From the NCBI GenBank assembly GCA_030684355.1, contig JAUXTN010000017.1:1-64000 (forward strand): a DNA stretch of 64,000 bases, written 5' to 3'. The stretch is from Pseudomonadota bacterium (GTDB taxonomy: Bacteria; Myxococcota_A; UBA796; SXON01). Below the pieces are notes generated by a model that worked only from the letters and a program-made list of their open reading frames with translations, did not search any database and was not told where the DNA came from. Both the position numbers and the translations under genes were made by a program. The first letter of the stretch is position 1. Each line of letters opens with the position of its first letter. Positions 10,983 through 20,295 of the stretch are shown here, piece after piece.

Positions 10983-12008
10983 ATGCTATTGTCGCGCACC
11001 TCCTTCCCGTTGGGGTCGCCGTTGCGGAACCTGCTCTCGACCGTCGTCCTTGCCGGCCTGCTCGCCTGGGCGCCCGCTGCCCGCGCGGCGTGCCCGCAGC
11101 CATACCCGGGGGATCAGCTCGTCAATGACCTGCAGGTGATGCAGCTCTCCCTCCGCAACCTCGACGAGGCCACGTTCGCCGCCGCGGGCAAGCGCCTGGA
11201 CACCGGCATCGCGTGCATGAGCAGCGCCGCGCCGTCGCCCGTCTTCGCCAGCGCCTACCGCTACATCGGCGCCTGGCACTTCATGGTGAACAACGACCCC
11301 GTGGCCGCCGGGCGCTGGTTCCGCACCGCGCTGGAGATCGACCCCACCTACGCGTGGGACGCCACGGAGCTCGATCTCGCCCACCCGATGCGGGAGCTGT
11401 TCGAGGTTGAGCGGCAGAACGCGCCGAACGGCCTCACGAAGATCGAGGGCAAGATCGTCAACCAGCCCGCGGGCTCGAAGGTGACGCTCGATGGGCGTCC
11501 CCTCGAGGAGGCCGCGGCGACGCTCGATCGCCCCCACGTCGTGCAGCAGGTCGCGAGCGACCGCGGCGTGCGCGGGAGCTGGCTCATCGAGGGCAACGAC
11601 ATCCCGGCCCAGTTCCTGCGCGGCGAGATGGACCCCGCGCCGTCCGAGACCCCCGAGGTCGCGGACACGAAGAAGAAGAAGCCCAAGAAGGGCTCCGAGA
11701 ACCTGACCCAGTCCAGCGAGGGGCTCCAGGTCCAGACCATCCAGCGTCTCCGCCCCGGCGAGAAGACCCCCCTGATGATCGGCGGCGTGCTCGGCATCGT
11801 CGGCGCCGGCGGCGTCTACGCGGCGTCGTTCGCAACGCGTTCGCAGTTCGACCAGGCCAACACCACCGAGGACCTGGAGAAGACCCGCACGATGACGAAC
11901 GCGCTCGTCCTCGCGTCGGGCGGCGTGCTCCTGGCGGGCCTGGGGATCGGGTACTGGGGCATCATCCTCGACGGAGGGGGCGGAGTCGGAATTGCCGGTC
12001 ACTTCTGA
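10983..12008 (+). CDS. Exported TPR-like protein with C-terminal membrane helices
   Basis: 341 residues. An N-terminal signal peptide ends at APAARA (about residue 36). A helical region follows, with a tetratricopeptide-like unit SAYRYIGAWHFMVNNDPVAAGRWFRTALEIDP, then a PEGA-like beta segment (GSKVTLDGRPLEE), a Lys-rich linker, and two hydrophobic helices near the C-terminus (about 265-285 and 305-328). It ends by overlapping the kinase gene, so both are probably expressed together. ATG 10983 is the only start that keeps the whole signal peptide, but no Shine-Dalgarno is evident and TTG 11022 is an alternative. No specific function recognised. Confidence 0.7.
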   Translation: MLLSRTSFPLGSPLRNLLSTVVLAGLLAWAPAARAACPQPYPGDQLVNDLQVMQLSLRNLDEATFAAAGKRLDTGIACMSSAAPSPVFASAYRYIGAWHFMVNNDPVAAGRWFRTALEIDPTYAWDATELDLAHPMRELFEVERQNAPNGLTKIEGKIVNQPAGSKVTLDGRPLEEAAATLDRPHVVQQVASDRGVRGSWLIEGNDIPAQFLRGEMDPAPSETPEVADTKKKKPKKGSENLTQSSEGLQVQTIQRLRPGEKTPLMIGGVLGIVGAGGVYAASFATRSQFDQANTTEDLEKTRTMTNALVLASGGVLLAGLGIGYWGIILDGGGGVGIAGHF

Positions 12009-14010
12009 GGTGGACCGGTGGGTAGGGCGCTCGGGGCGGGTCTACGTGCTCGAGCCGGGCGGTGACGCGCGTGATGGCGGCATGGCTAGCATCCGCCGCG
12101 TCGTGCCGCAGAGCGCGCCGAACGCCGTCTCGACGGTGCCCGAGGGGACCGTCCTCGCGCTGAAGATCGCGCGCCCCGACGACAAGCTCGCCGAAGACGC
12201 CATCGCGCGCGAAGTCGAGACCTTCGTCGCGCTCTCCCGCGCGCCGGGCAGCCCGCCGTGCCCGCGGCTCTACGACATCATCGGCAGCCCGGTGACGGGC
12301 CTCGTGATGGAGTGGTGCCCGACCGACATGGAGCGCTGGTGGGAGGCCACCTGGGCCGCGCCGCGGTCGTTCCTCGACCTCACGGAGGCGCTCGCGGACA
12401 TCTGCCGGCGCGTGCGCGAGTACGAGGCCGTCGCCGAGCTGGAACTCGGGAAGCGGGTCATCCACGCGGACATCAAGCCGCGCAACGTCCTGCGCGCGGT
12501 GGACGGGCGCTGGCTGCTGACCGACTTCGGCGCGTCGAAGTTCCGCTCGGTCGACGACTCCTCGTGGGCGGCCACGCGGATGATCCTCGGCACCGAGAAC
12601 TTCATCGCCCCCGAGGCGCTCTTCAACGCCCGCAAGCCGCACCCCGCGGCGATGGACACCTGGTCGCTCGGGTGCTCGTTCTTTGCCTTGTTGCGCATGC
12701 GCACGGTGCTGCGGGGCGGCGCGAAGATGCCTGCGAACGGCACGCACGCGCACCTCTTCCGCACGAACCGCGTCGCGCTCATCGGGGACCTCCAGCAGCG
12801 CAAGCCCGCGCTGTTCGTCGACAAGGATCTCGATCCCGCCCAGTTCCCGTCGCCGGAGAAGCTCCCGGAGAAGGACCGCCGGGCCGTCGCCGAGGCGATG
12901 GAGGGCGTCCTCGGCGCCCGGAACCCGACGCTCGAGGGTGTGCTCGTCACGGAGACCCTCCACCTCCTCGATCGCGCCCTGCGCATCGACCCCGCGCTCC
13001 GCTTCCGGGACCCCCTCGAGATGGCCGGCGAGTTCGAGGCGCTGGCGCAACGGTTCCGGGAGCTCGCGTTGCGCGCGGACGGGGGCGTCGGGTCCGGACG
13101 GATCGCGGGCGGTTCGGGGACGGGGAGCGCCGGGACGGCCGCGGGTCCGGCGCACGCCGCGGGCTCGGGGAAGGTCGGCTCCGGCATGGGCGGTTCGGGC
13201 AGCGCCCCCGCGGCGAACGCCAACGCCGGGTCCGGGCTCGCCGCGTCGGGGCATGGCGCCCCCGCGGTGGGCGCGGCGGTAGATTCATCCCGGGCCGGCG
13301 CGTCGGCGCCCCGCGTCCTGGTCTCGGAGGACATCGTGGTCGAAGACGGCAGCGGGCGGAAGGGCGTGGCGGCGACGCCCCCGGTCGCGACGGCCAGCAC
13401 GGTGGCGCGCGTGCCCCCGTGGATCGGCGTGGCGCTCCTGGCCGTCCTGGGGCTCCAGGTGGTGCAGATCGGCGTGGCGATCGCCGCGCTCGCGATCGCG
13501 CTCCGGTCGCCCGCGCCCGCGCCGGCCTCGCTCCCCCCGCCCGGCCCGCTCGCCGCTGCCAGCGCGCCGACGGCGGCCTCTCCGTTCGCCGAGCTCGTCG
13601 AGCCCCGCGCCCCCGACGTGACCACCGGTACCTCCGCGGTCGGCATCGGGGTCGAAGTGGCGGCCGAGCCCGTCGCCTCCGCGCCGGCCGCCCCGGCGCC
13701 ACCCAAGCCGCCGGCCTCGACGCCGCCGCCCCCGTCCTCCTCCGACGTCGTCCCGAAGCGCATCGGCACGCCGCCGCCCGTCGGCGGGGGAGCGGGCGCC
13801 TCGGGCCTCATCCTCGTGAGCGGCGGCCAGGCCTACCTCCTGGGCCCGAACGGGCGGATGCCGACCGGGAGCGTGGCGCCCGGCAGCTACGAGCTCTGGG
13901 TGCAGACCCGCCCCGAGGGCGAGTTCCAGTCGCAGGGCATGGTGCCGGTCAGCGGCGGCGATCGGATCGTCTACAAGTGTGGTCTAGGCACCTGCCGGCG
14001 CCTGCCCTGA
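11992..14010 (+). CDS. Hanks-type Ser/Thr protein kinase with single transmembrane helix
   Basis: 672 residues. Kinase domain about residues 12-360: VAIK-like lysine in VLALKIAR, catalytic loop VIHADIKPRNVL (about 156-167, HAD instead of HRD), DFG in LLTDFGASKF, APE in FIAPEALF. A Gly/Ser/Ala-rich linker, a transmembrane helix near 475-505 and a Pro-rich extracytoplasmic region follow, with a short C-terminal domain. It overlaps the preceding gene by 17 bp when started at TTG 11992 (Shine-Dalgarno-like GGAG upstream); GTG 12010 is a credible alternative. It probably senses or acts on the envelope together with the TPR-like partner. Confidence 0.85.
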   Translation: MPVTSEVDRWVGRSGRVYVLEPGGDARDGGMASIRRVVPQSAPNAVSTVPEGTVLALKIARPDDKLAEDAIAREVETFVALSRAPGSPPCPRLYDIIGSPVTGLVMEWCPTDMERWWEATWAAPRSFLDLTEALADICRRVREYEAVAELELGKRVIHADIKPRNVLRAVDGRWLLTDFGASKFRSVDDSSWAATRMILGTENFIAPEALFNARKPHPAAMDTWSLGCSFFALLRMRTVLRGGAKMPANGTHAHLFRTNRVALIGDLQQRKPALFVDKDLDPAQFPSPEKLPEKDRRAVAEAMEGVLGARNPTLEGVLVTETLHLLDRALRIDPALRFRDPLEMAGEFEALAQRFRELALRADGGVGSGRIAGGSGTGSAGTAAGPAHAAGSGKVGSGMGGSGSAPAANANAGSGLAASGHGAPAVGAAVDSSRAGASAPRVLVSEDIVVEDGSGRKGVAATPPVATASTVARVPPWIGVALLAVLGLQVVQIGVAIAALAIALRSPAPAPASLPPPGPLAAASAPTAASPFAELVEPRAPDVTTGTSAVGIGVEVAAEPVASAPAAPAPPKPPASTPPPPSSSDVVPKRIGTPPPVGGGAGASGLILVSGGQAYLLGPNGRMPTGSVAPGSYELWVQTRPEGEFQSQGMVPVSGGDRIVYKCGLGTCRRLP

Positions 14011-14014
14011 CGCG

Positions 14015-14020
14015 CTAGTC
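14015..14020 (+). promoter_or_regulatory. -10-like hexamer close to the start codon
   Basis: CTAGTC sits 6 nt before the ATG at 14027. It is a weaker relative of the WTAG motif seen before other genes, and no Shine-Dalgarno is present. Confidence 0.3.
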
Positions 14021-14026
14021 GACCGG

Positions 14027-14620
14027 ATGCGAATCACACGAGTCTACACGCGCACGGGGGACAAGGGCACGACCAGGTTGGTGGGCGGCCAGGAGGTCCC
14101 CAAGGATCATCCGCGCATCGCCGCCTACGGCACGACGGACGAGCTCAACGCCATCCTCGGGATCGTCCGCGTGATGAACCGGCAGAGCGGGGCCGCGTCG
14201 GAGGCGGTGAGCCGGATCGACGCGATGCTCCACACGATCCAGAACGACCTCTTCAACGTAGGATCGGACCTCGCGACGCGCCCGGAAGATCGCTGGGAGG
14301 GGATGTACCGGGTCGGGGACACCGACGTGAAGCGCCTGGAGGACTGGATCGACGCCTTGAACGAGGACGTGGGCCCGCTCCGCGAGTTCATCCTCCCTGG
14401 CGGGGGTCCGGTGGGGGCGTTCCTGCACCAGGCGCGCACCGTTTGTCGGCGGGCGGAGCGAGAGCTCGTTGCATTGTTGCGCGAAGAACCGGGGACCGGC
14501 GAAGGGACCATGCGCTACGTGAACCGCCTTTCGGACTACCTTTTCGTCGCAGGTCGTTGGGCGGCGAAGCAGCTCGGCGAGCCGGAGTTCCTATGGGAGC
14601 GGCCGGGCAAGAGCGGATAG
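14027..14620 (+). CDS. PduO-type cob(I)alamin adenosyltransferase
   Basis: 197 residues, normal for the PduO/MMAB family. It transfers the adenosyl group of ATP to cob(I)alamin to make coenzyme B12. The ATP-binding N-terminus TRTGDKGTTRLVGG, the central ELNAILG, and the C-terminal RTVCRRAERE and NRLSDYLFVAGRWAA are all present. Coenzyme B12 is used, for example, by methylmalonyl-CoA mutase, which would link this enzyme to propionyl-CoA carboxylation; the carboxylase genes nearby make that link plausible but no mutase gene is in the window. ATG start. Confidence 0.92.
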   Translation: MRITRVYTRTGDKGTTRLVGGQEVPKDHPRIAAYGTTDELNAILGIVRVMNRQSGAASEAVSRIDAMLHTIQNDLFNVGSDLATRPEDRWEGMYRVGDTDVKRLEDWIDALNEDVGPLREFILPGGGPVGAFLHQARTVCRRAERELVALLREEPGTGEGTMRYVNRLSDYLFVAGRWAAKQLGEPEFLWERPGKSG

Positions 14621-14734
14621 CGACGTGACGATAGGATAGAGGGGCCCCGCCACGCAAGCGAGGTCCCCTTGAGCCCGTCTGATCACCGCGTCCAGCGTCT
14701 CCATGTCGAGCGTCTGCGCGTCTCTTCCCCTTCG

Positions 14735-15412
14735 ATGATCCAGGTGCTGACGCAGGACGTCATCCGCCAGCACATCGATCGCATCGAACCCGCCTGTATC
14801 GCCGACCTGTTCGCGCTCGCGGAGACCCGCCTGCCCGGTCCGCTCGCGGCCGACCTCTCCCACTGGGCGGCCCGCGCGTCCCGCGAGATCCTCGACATCC
14901 CGGACGGCCCCACCCGCGGGACCTTCCTCGCCGAGGTCGCCGAGATCCCGCCCGAGTCCGTGCCGAACGGCATGCGCCGCGCGATCCTCGCGCTCGCCTC
15001 CGGCTCCATCCCGGACACCGCGGCGCTCATCGAGCGTCTCCGCGTCTCCTGGGCGGACATCGAGCCCGCGCCGGTCAAGCTCGGGGTCGCCACCGCGGCG
15101 AAGGTCGCCGAGAAGGCCGAGAAGGCCGCGAAGGCGCCGAAGGTTGCCGGCGCCACCAAGCCGCGCGTGGTGAAGACCCCCGCGTCGATGGTCGACCCGC
15201 GCCGCGCCGAGTGGATCCGTGGGGACGCGGTCACGCGCCTCGGCTCCCGCGAGTACTCCGAGCGCGGCCTGAAGGAGTCCATCTTCGTCGCGGGCATCAA
15301 GCACCGCTCGCCCTACAAGGACCTCACGGACGAGGAGGTCAAGGCCGAGCTCCGGAAGCTGGAGCGCGAGCGCAAGCTCAAGCACACCGGCGAGCGCTGG
15401 CTCATCCGCTAA
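14735..15412 (+). CDS. Hypothetical protein with Ala/Lys linker
   Basis: About 225 residues, not recognised. An N-terminal helical part (MIQVLTQDVIRQHIDRI onward) is followed by a Lys/Ala-rich linker (about 125-150) and a compact C-terminal part with ESIFVAGIKHRSPYKDLTDEEV and a very basic end (RKLERERKLKHTGERWLIR). An in-frame TTG at 14669 would add 22 residues, but those codons lack the strong GC third-position bias seen elsewhere, so ATG 14735 is preferred. The basic tail could bind nucleic acid. A strong terminator follows at 15487. Confidence 0.65.
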   Translation: MIQVLTQDVIRQHIDRIEPACIADLFALAETRLPGPLAADLSHWAARASREILDIPDGPTRGTFLAEVAEIPPESVPNGMRRAILALASGSIPDTAALIERLRVSWADIEPAPVKLGVATAAKVAEKAEKAAKAPKVAGATKPRVVKTPASMVDPRRAEWIRGDAVTRLGSREYSERGLKESIFVAGIKHRSPYKDLTDEEVKAELRKLERERKLKHTGERWLIR

Positions 15413-15486
15413 GCGGCACCTCGCGGCAGGAGCCGGCGGCGGCCTGACCGTGGCGCTCGCGCCACGGAGCTCATCCGCCCCGACGC

Positions 15487-15532
15487 AAACGGCGCCCGAT
15501 CTGTCCCCAAGAGGACCGATCGGGCGCCGTTT
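15487..15532 (+). terminator. Strong intrinsic terminator, possibly bidirectional
   Basis: A perfect 15-bp stem (AAACGGCGCCCGATC at 15487-15501 with its complement at 15518-15532) encloses a loop that can itself pair (GTCC/GGAC). It is followed by TTCTTTT on the plus strand. On the minus strand the stem ends in TTT, so it may also stop transcription of the tRNA. Confidence 0.85.
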
Positions 15533-15619
15533 CTTTTGGGGTCCCGGGGCCGGTCCCGAAGAAGGTTCGGACGCCGGAAGGAGGTCCCGTGGGTCCCGCC
15601 GAGGGTCCCAGAGAGAGAG

Positions 15620-15701
15620 TAGGGGCGGTCGGACTTGAACCGACAAGGATGCAATCCACTCGATTTTGAGTCGAGCGCGTCTACCATTCCGCCACGCCCC
15701 C
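15620..15701 (-). tRNA. tRNA-Leu (anticodon CAA)
   Basis: 82 nt on the minus strand. The acceptor stem GGGGGCG pairs with CGCCCCT (first pair G-T), with discriminator A. The anticodon arm is CTCGA-CTCAAAA-TCGAG, giving anticodon CAA. A long class II variable arm and T-arm GGTTCAAGTCC support leucine. CCA is not encoded. Confidence 0.95.
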
Positions 15702-15716
15702 GCGCAGCCAACAAGA

Positions 15717-15744
15717 TTTTTACACGTCTCTACCCGAACGGCAA
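15717..15744 (-). promoter_or_regulatory. Predicted promoter of tRNA-Leu
   Basis: On the minus strand TTGCCG (15744-15739) and TAAAAA (15722-15717) are separated by 16 bp. The -10 ends 15 nt before the tRNA 5' end. The same -35 hexamer TTGCCG occurs in the promoter at 37051-37079. Confidence 0.55.
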
Positions 15745-15755
15745 GCCTCGAGCGG

Positions 15756-15761
15756 TAGCAT
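15756..15761 (+). promoter_or_regulatory. -10-like hexamer close to the start codon
   Basis: TAGCAT fits TAnnnT and ends 6 nt before ATG 15768. No Shine-Dalgarno is present, so a leaderless message is likely. Confidence 0.5.
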
Positions 15762-15767
15762 GACGAA

Positions 15768-16586
15768 ATGCGACTGCTCTTCCCGTTGGCCATCCTCCCG
15801 TTCGTAGCCTGCACGGACAAGTCGATCCCGCTAGGAGGCGGGGCCCCTGCCGACGCGCGGCTCTACGCCGACATCTACACGTGGGAGTGCGAGGACGCCT
15901 CGGCCGCGCTCTACGAGGGCGTCTTCGGCTACAAGCTCTCGCTCGAGTACGCGCCGGACGCGCTGGAGGACCGTGACCTGCCGAGCTCCGGCTGCACCCG
16001 CGGGCTCGACATCTTCCCGGCGGACGCCGGCTCGGACGGCCTGGACATCCCCGACGTGACGAGCCCCGACTGGGCCACCGCCGAGAGCAGCGGCACGCTC
16101 AGCCGGGTGACCGAGGGCTTCTACTACGACGACGTCTTCGACAACCGGAGCAGCTGCACGAACGTCGACGAGCTCCTGTCGGACGGCACCGCGCTCTCCA
16201 ACGCCGGCGTGTTCTCCGGCGCCACGGCGCCCGTCCCGGGAACCCTCGAGGACGTCGAGCTCGAGGGCGAGGTCGACGAGGAGACCGGCATCCCGTTCGG
16301 CACCGAGGTGACCGCCACGTGGAATGCCTCGGGCTGGGACTCGAGCTGGGTCCAGATCCGGCGCGAGAAGGACGGCGCGCTCGTCGAGTCCGTCACCTGC
16401 ACGACGGACGGACAGGAGAGCTTCACCGTCGATGATGACGTGTGGTCGCTCCTCTCGGACGCCCTCGAGGCGGACGTGACGAACCTGTACGTCGCCTTCC
16501 AGGTCGACGGCGGGTCCACCACGTCGGACGGCCAGGAGATCACCACCTCTACGCGCGCCATGCATGTTGCCGTCGTCCAGGATTGA
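15768..16586 (+). CDS. Hypothetical lipoprotein
   Basis: 272 residues. A lipoprotein signal with lipobox LPFVAC puts the lipidated cysteine at about residue 15. The mature part is acidic, rich in Asp, Ser and Thr, with several scattered cysteines that may form disulfides, and with a beta-rich C-half (TATWNASGWDSSWVQIRRE). No family recognised. It is monocistronic by spacing, between the tRNA on the other strand and the receiver-like gene 34 bp downstream. Start supported by the signal sequence and the adjacent -10-like element. Confidence 0.75.
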   Translation: MRLLFPLAILPFVACTDKSIPLGGGAPADARLYADIYTWECEDASAALYEGVFGYKLSLEYAPDALEDRDLPSSGCTRGLDIFPADAGSDGLDIPDVTSPDWATAESSGTLSRVTEGFYYDDVFDNRSSCTNVDELLSDGTALSNAGVFSGATAPVPGTLEDVELEGEVDEETGIPFGTEVTATWNASGWDSSWVQIRREKDGALVESVTCTTDGQESFTVDDDVWSLLSDALEADVTNLYVAFQVDGGSTTSDGQEITTSTRAMHVAVVQD

Positions 16587-16620
16587 TCGACCCGTCGGGT
16601 CGGCATAGACAAGGGGGCTC

Positions 16621-17454
16621 ATGCCCACGCGGACCGTGCTCGTCGTTGACGCATCGCCCCTGTCCGCCCGCCGGGTGCAGGAGGCGTTGCGTGGCAGCGG
16701 CTTCAGTGTCGTAGTCGCGGCGAACCACGCCGAGGCCGAGTCCGCGATCGACGCGGGCGGCATCGCCGTGGCGCTCGCGGCCCTGTCCTTCCCGGGAGGC
16801 AACGGCTACGAGCTCGCACGCCTCGTGAAGACGCGCAGCCCCGAGGCTGTGGTCTTCTTGTTGTGCGGCGGGTTCGAGGTCTTCAACGGCGAGCGCGCCG
16901 ACCAGGTGGGTGTCTACGGCCGGATCAACCGCCCGTTCACGGTGGATGCCCTGCTGCGGCACCTCGAAGCTGCGCTGGGGCCGCTCGCATCGCAGGGCGC
17001 CGACGCGCCGGCCTCCGCGCCGATGCAGTTCGACCCCGTGCCGCCCCCCGTGCGTGCGCCGGCCCCCGTTCCAGAGCCCCCGGCGGACGCCTCGGACAGC
17101 ATCCAGGCGTACGACGGGCCCATCGCGCCCGCGCCGGATCCCGGGCCGGCCGCGCGTACGGCGGTGGGGGACGAGCGGCTTGCGTCGTTCCTCCCGCGCG
17201 AGTGGCGCTCCCATCCGCCGGTGCGGGTGGATCCCGAGGTCGTCGGCCCCGCCCTCGAGCGCGCCATCCTGGAGGTCCTCCCCGAGGTCGTGGAGATCAT
17301 CCTGAACAAGGCGCTGCTGCGCTCGCCGGCGCTGCGGGATCTCATCGAGGTCGCGGTGGACGAGGCCGTGCGCGCGCAGATCGGGCCCATCGCCCGCCGC
17401 GTCATCCGCGAGCGTCTCGCCGAGATCGAAGCGGGCGGCGAGGACGTGGGATGA
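16621..17454 (+). CDS. Receiver-like protein lacking the phospho-acceptor aspartate
   Basis: 277 residues. Residues about 4-120 fold like a response-regulator receiver (VLVVDASPLSARRVQEAL, SFPGGNGYELARLVK, INRPF). The position of the phosphorylated Asp is Ala54, the conserved Lys before PF is Arg, and only one Asp of the acidic pair remains, so phosphotransfer is unlikely. A Pro/Ala-rich linker leads to a helical C-terminal domain (about 215-275) rich in Val, Leu, Arg and Glu. ATG start with AGGGGG upstream and an ATAG motif 12 nt before it. nadC starts 8 bp after its stop, so the two may be cotranscribed. Confidence 0.8.
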   Translation: MPTRTVLVVDASPLSARRVQEALRGSGFSVVVAANHAEAESAIDAGGIAVALAALSFPGGNGYELARLVKTRSPEAVVFLLCGGFEVFNGERADQVGVYGRINRPFTVDALLRHLEAALGPLASQGADAPASAPMQFDPVPPPVRAPAPVPEPPADASDSIQAYDGPIAPAPDPGPAARTAVGDERLASFLPREWRSHPPVRVDPEVVGPALERAILEVLPEVVEIILNKALLRSPALRDLIEVAVDEAVRAQIGPIARRVIRERLAEIEAGGEDVG

Positions 17455-17461
17455 GCGCACG

Positions 17462-18304
17462 ATGACGCTCGTCGAGCTTGTCCGCCTCACGTTGGAAGAG
17501 GACGTCGGCCCGGGGGACGTGACCACCCGTGCCGTGGTCGACCCGGCGTTGCAGGGCGCCGCGCGCATCGTCGCCAAGCAGCCGATCGTGGTGTCGGGGC
17601 AGCCCGCCGCCGCTGAGGTCTTCCGCCAGGTGGACGCCCGGTACGAGGCCGTGGTCGCGGACGGCGCCGAGGTCGAGCCCGGCACCGTCATCGGGCGCGT
17701 CGAGGGCTCGCTCGCCTCGCTCCTCACGGGCGAGCGTTCCGCGTTGAACTTCCTCATGCGCCTCTGCGGCGTGGCGACCCACACCCGCTCCGTCGTGCGG
17801 GCCGCGCACGGTCTGCGGGTGGTCGACACCCGGAAGACCACGCCGCTGCTCCGGGCGCTGGAGAAGGACGCCGTGCGGCACGGTGGCGCCGCGAACCACC
17901 GCTACGCGCTCTACGACGGCGTGCTCATCAAGGACAACCACATCGTGGCCGCGGGCGGCCTCACCACCGCGGTCCGGCGCGCCCGCCAGGGCGCCCACCA
18001 CCTGCTCCGTGTCGAGGTCGAGGTAGAGGATCTCGGCGAGCTCGCGGAGGCCCTCGCCGCGGGCGCCGACGTCGTGCTGCTCGACAACATGGACGATGCC
18101 ACCCTCCGGGAGGCCGTCGCCATGCGCACCGTGCACCGCGCGAACGGGGGCCAGCCCGTCGTGTTGGAGGCGAGCGGGAACATGACCGCCGAGCGGATCG
18201 CGACCCTCGGTGACGTGGGGCTCGACTTCGTGAGCATGGGCGGGCTCATCCACCAGGCCCGCTGGGCCGACCTCTCCATGCGCATCGAGCCGCTCCTCAC
18301 GTAG
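17462..18304 (+). CDS. nadC: Nicotinate-nucleotide pyrophosphorylase (carboxylating)
   Basis: 280 residues, standard NadC length. It converts quinolinate and PRPP to nicotinate mononucleotide, CO2 and pyrophosphate in de novo NAD synthesis in the cytoplasm. Characteristic stretches are EDVGPGDVTTRAV, LTGERSALNFLMRLCGVAT, DTRKTTPLLRALEKDAV, HRYALYDGVLIKDNH and EASGNMTAERI. ATG start 7 nt after the stop of the receiver-like gene. nadA and nadB are not in the window. Confidence 0.96.
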   Translation: MTLVELVRLTLEEDVGPGDVTTRAVVDPALQGAARIVAKQPIVVSGQPAAAEVFRQVDARYEAVVADGAEVEPGTVIGRVEGSLASLLTGERSALNFLMRLCGVATHTRSVVRAAHGLRVVDTRKTTPLLRALEKDAVRHGGAANHRYALYDGVLIKDNHIVAAGGLTTAVRRARQGAHHLLRVEVEVEDLGELAEALAAGADVVLLDNMDDATLREAVAMRTVHRANGGQPVVLEASGNMTAERIATLGDVGLDFVSMGGLIHQARWADLSMRIEPLLT

Positions 18305-18313
18305 GCCCGCGGG

Positions 18314-18319
18314 TTAGAC
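18314..18319 (+). promoter_or_regulatory. -10-like hexamer close to the start codon
   Basis: TTAGAC lies 7 nt before ATG 18327 without a Shine-Dalgarno. It is one of the clearest members of the recurrent WTAG set. Confidence 0.45.
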
Positions 18320-18326
18320 GCCGTCC

Positions 18327-20237
18327 ATGTCGCGACCTTTCCTACCGATGACCCTGGAGGAGGCGGGTGGCGAGCCTCTCGATATCGTGCTCGTCACCGG
18401 GGACGCGTACGTGGACCACAATTCCTTCGGCGTCGCCCTCGTCGGGCGCTGGCTGGAGGCGCACGGGTACCGGGTCGGCGTGATCTCGCAGCCCGCGTGG
18501 GACGGGCCGGAGGGCTTCTCCGTCCTTGGCCGCCCCCGCCTGTTCTTCGGCGTGACCAGCGGCAACATGGACTCGATGGTCAACCACTACACCGCGGCCC
18601 GCCGCATCCGTAGTGACGACGCCTACTCGCCTGGTGGCAAGGCCGGGCTCCGACCCGACCGCGCGTGCATCGCCTACGCGAACCGCATCAAGCAGGCGTT
18701 TCCGGGCGTGCCCATCGTGCTCGGCGGCATCGAGGCCTCGCTCCGCCGCATCGCGCACTACGACTACTGGCAGGAGAAGCTGCGCCGCAGCATCCTGCTC
18801 GACGCCAAGGCGGACCTCCTCGTGCACGGCATGGCCGAGCGCTCGGTGGTGGAGATCGCGCGGCGTCTCGCGGAGGGGAAGGGGATCGAGGAGTGCCGCG
18901 ACATTCCGGGCACCGCCTGGGCCCTCGGCCGCACGACCAAGACCCCCGATCTCCCCGTCGTCGAGGTCCCCTCGTTCGAGGAGTGTGTCGCCGATCCGCT
19001 GGCCTTCAACCGGCTCACGTTGCTGATGTACCGCGAGGCCAACCCCCATTGCGGGCAGGCCCTGTTGCATCGCAGCGGAGACCGCGCGATCTGGTGCAAC
19101 CCGGCGGACACGCCGCTCACCACCGCCGAGATGGACCGCCTCTACGAGCTCCCCTACGCCAACGCCGCGCACCCGTGCTACCGCGAGCCGATCCCGGCGT
19201 TCGAGTCGATCCGCGGCAGCCTCACGGTGAACCGGGGTTGCTCCGGGGGGTGCTCGTTCTGCGCGCTCACCCTGCACCAGGGCAAGGAGGTCATCAGCCG
19301 CAGCCCGCAGAGCGTGGTGCGAGAGGTCCAGGCGCTGACGAAGCAGAAGGGGTTCAACGGCGTCATCTCGGACCTCGGCGGGCCCACCGCCAACATGTTC
19401 CACATGAAGTGCATGTCCGAGGCCGCGAACAAGGTGTGCCGGCGCGTGAGCTGCCTGCACCCCGTGCGCTGCAAGCACTACGGCACCGATCATCAGCCGT
19501 ACATCGACCTGCTCCGCAAGGTGCGGACGCTCCCCGGCGTAAAACGCGTCTACGTCAACAGCGGCATCCGCTACGACCTCGCCGGGCTCGACCAGTCGTT
19601 CGTCGAGGAGCTGGCGACCTACCACGTGTCCGGGTCCCTCACGACCGCCCCCGAGCACGTCAGCAAGCAGTCGCTCCACTTCATGCGGAAGCCGGAGGTC
19701 ACCTACTTCGCGGACTTCCTCGAGCGCTTCCAGAAGGCGAGCGCGGACGCCGGGAAGAAGCAGCTCATCGTGCCGTACTTCCAGTGCGCCCACCCGGGGA
19801 CCGGCCCCAACGAGACCATCGAGCTCGCCCTCTACATGAAGAAGCACCGCCTGCAATGCCGGCAGGTGCAGATGTTCATGCCTACGCCGGGCACGATCTC
19901 GACCGCCATGTACGTCAGCGGGGTGGACCCCTATACGAAGCAGCCCGTCTTCGTCGCGCGGGGCCACAAGGAGCGCTCCCGTCAGCGGTCGATGCTCTTC
20001 TGGTGGAAGAAGGAGGAGTACCCGGCCATCCGCGAAGCGCTCCAGGCGTGGGGGCGCACCGAGTTCATCGGGACCGGGCCGGAGTGCCTCGTACCCCCAG
20101 GGCCGGCGCGCGGGGCCTGGATCACGACCGTGCGGCGCGCGGAGCCGACGGTGGGCGGGATGGGGATGAAGGTGGAACGCGCCTCGGCCGAGGAGCTCGC
20201 CGAAGAGCGGTGGGAAGGCATCAACGCGGCGCCGTAG
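18327..20237 (+). CDS. ygiQ: YgiQ family (UPF0313) radical SAM protein
   Basis: 636 residues. The N-terminal UPF0313 domain (PFLPMTLEE at the start, then [17 protein letters not shown]) is followed by a radical SAM core with the cluster motif Cys305-x3-Cys309-x2-Cys312 ([14 protein letters not shown]). The C-terminal YgiQ-type region contains [24 protein letters not shown] and [11 protein letters not shown]. The cluster should generate a 5'-deoxyadenosyl radical; the physiological substrate of this family is unknown. A single gene between nadC and the convergent phaR, with its own -10-like element. Confidence 0.93.
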   Translation: MSRPFLPMTLEEAGGEPLDIVLVTGDAYVDHNSFGVALVGRWLEAHGYRVGVISQPAWDGPEGFSVLGRPRLFFGVTSGNMDSMVNHYTAARRIRSDDAYSPGGKAGLRPDRACIAYANRIKQAFPGVPIVLGGIEASLRRIAHYDYWQEKLRRSILLDAKADLLVHGMAERSVVEIARRLAEGKGIEECRDIPGTAWALGRTTKTPDLPVVEVPSFEECVADPLAFNRLTLLMYREANPHCGQALLHRSGDRAIWCNPADTPLTTAEMDRLYELPYANAAHPCYREPIPAFESIRGSLTVNRGCSGGCSFCALTLHQGKEVISRSPQSVVREVQALTKQKGFNGVISDLGGPTANMFHMKCMSEAANKVCRRVSCLHPVRCKHYGTDHQPYIDLLRKVRTLPGVKRVYVNSGIRYDLAGLDQSFVEELATYHVSGSLTTAPEHVSKQSLHFMRKPEVTYFADFLERFQKASADAGKKQLIVPYFQCAHPGTGPNETIELALYMKKHRLQCRQVQMFMPTPGTISTAMYVSGVDPYTKQPVFVARGHKERSRQRSMLFWWKKEEYPAIREALQAWGRTEFIGTGPECLVPPGPARGAWITTVRRAEPTVGGMGMKVERASAEELAEERWEGINAAP

Positions 20238-20282
20238 CCGGGCCGGGCACGAGCGCCGGGCCGTGGGGTAGGAAGCCCGGCT
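20236..20282. terminator. Hairpin between convergent ygiQ and phaR
   Basis: AGCCGGGC (20236-20243) pairs with GCCCGGCT (20275-20282), with further GC pairing inside. No T-tract follows on either strand, so termination strength is uncertain. Confidence 0.4.
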
Positions 20283-20295
20283 GGGGGCACGCGGC

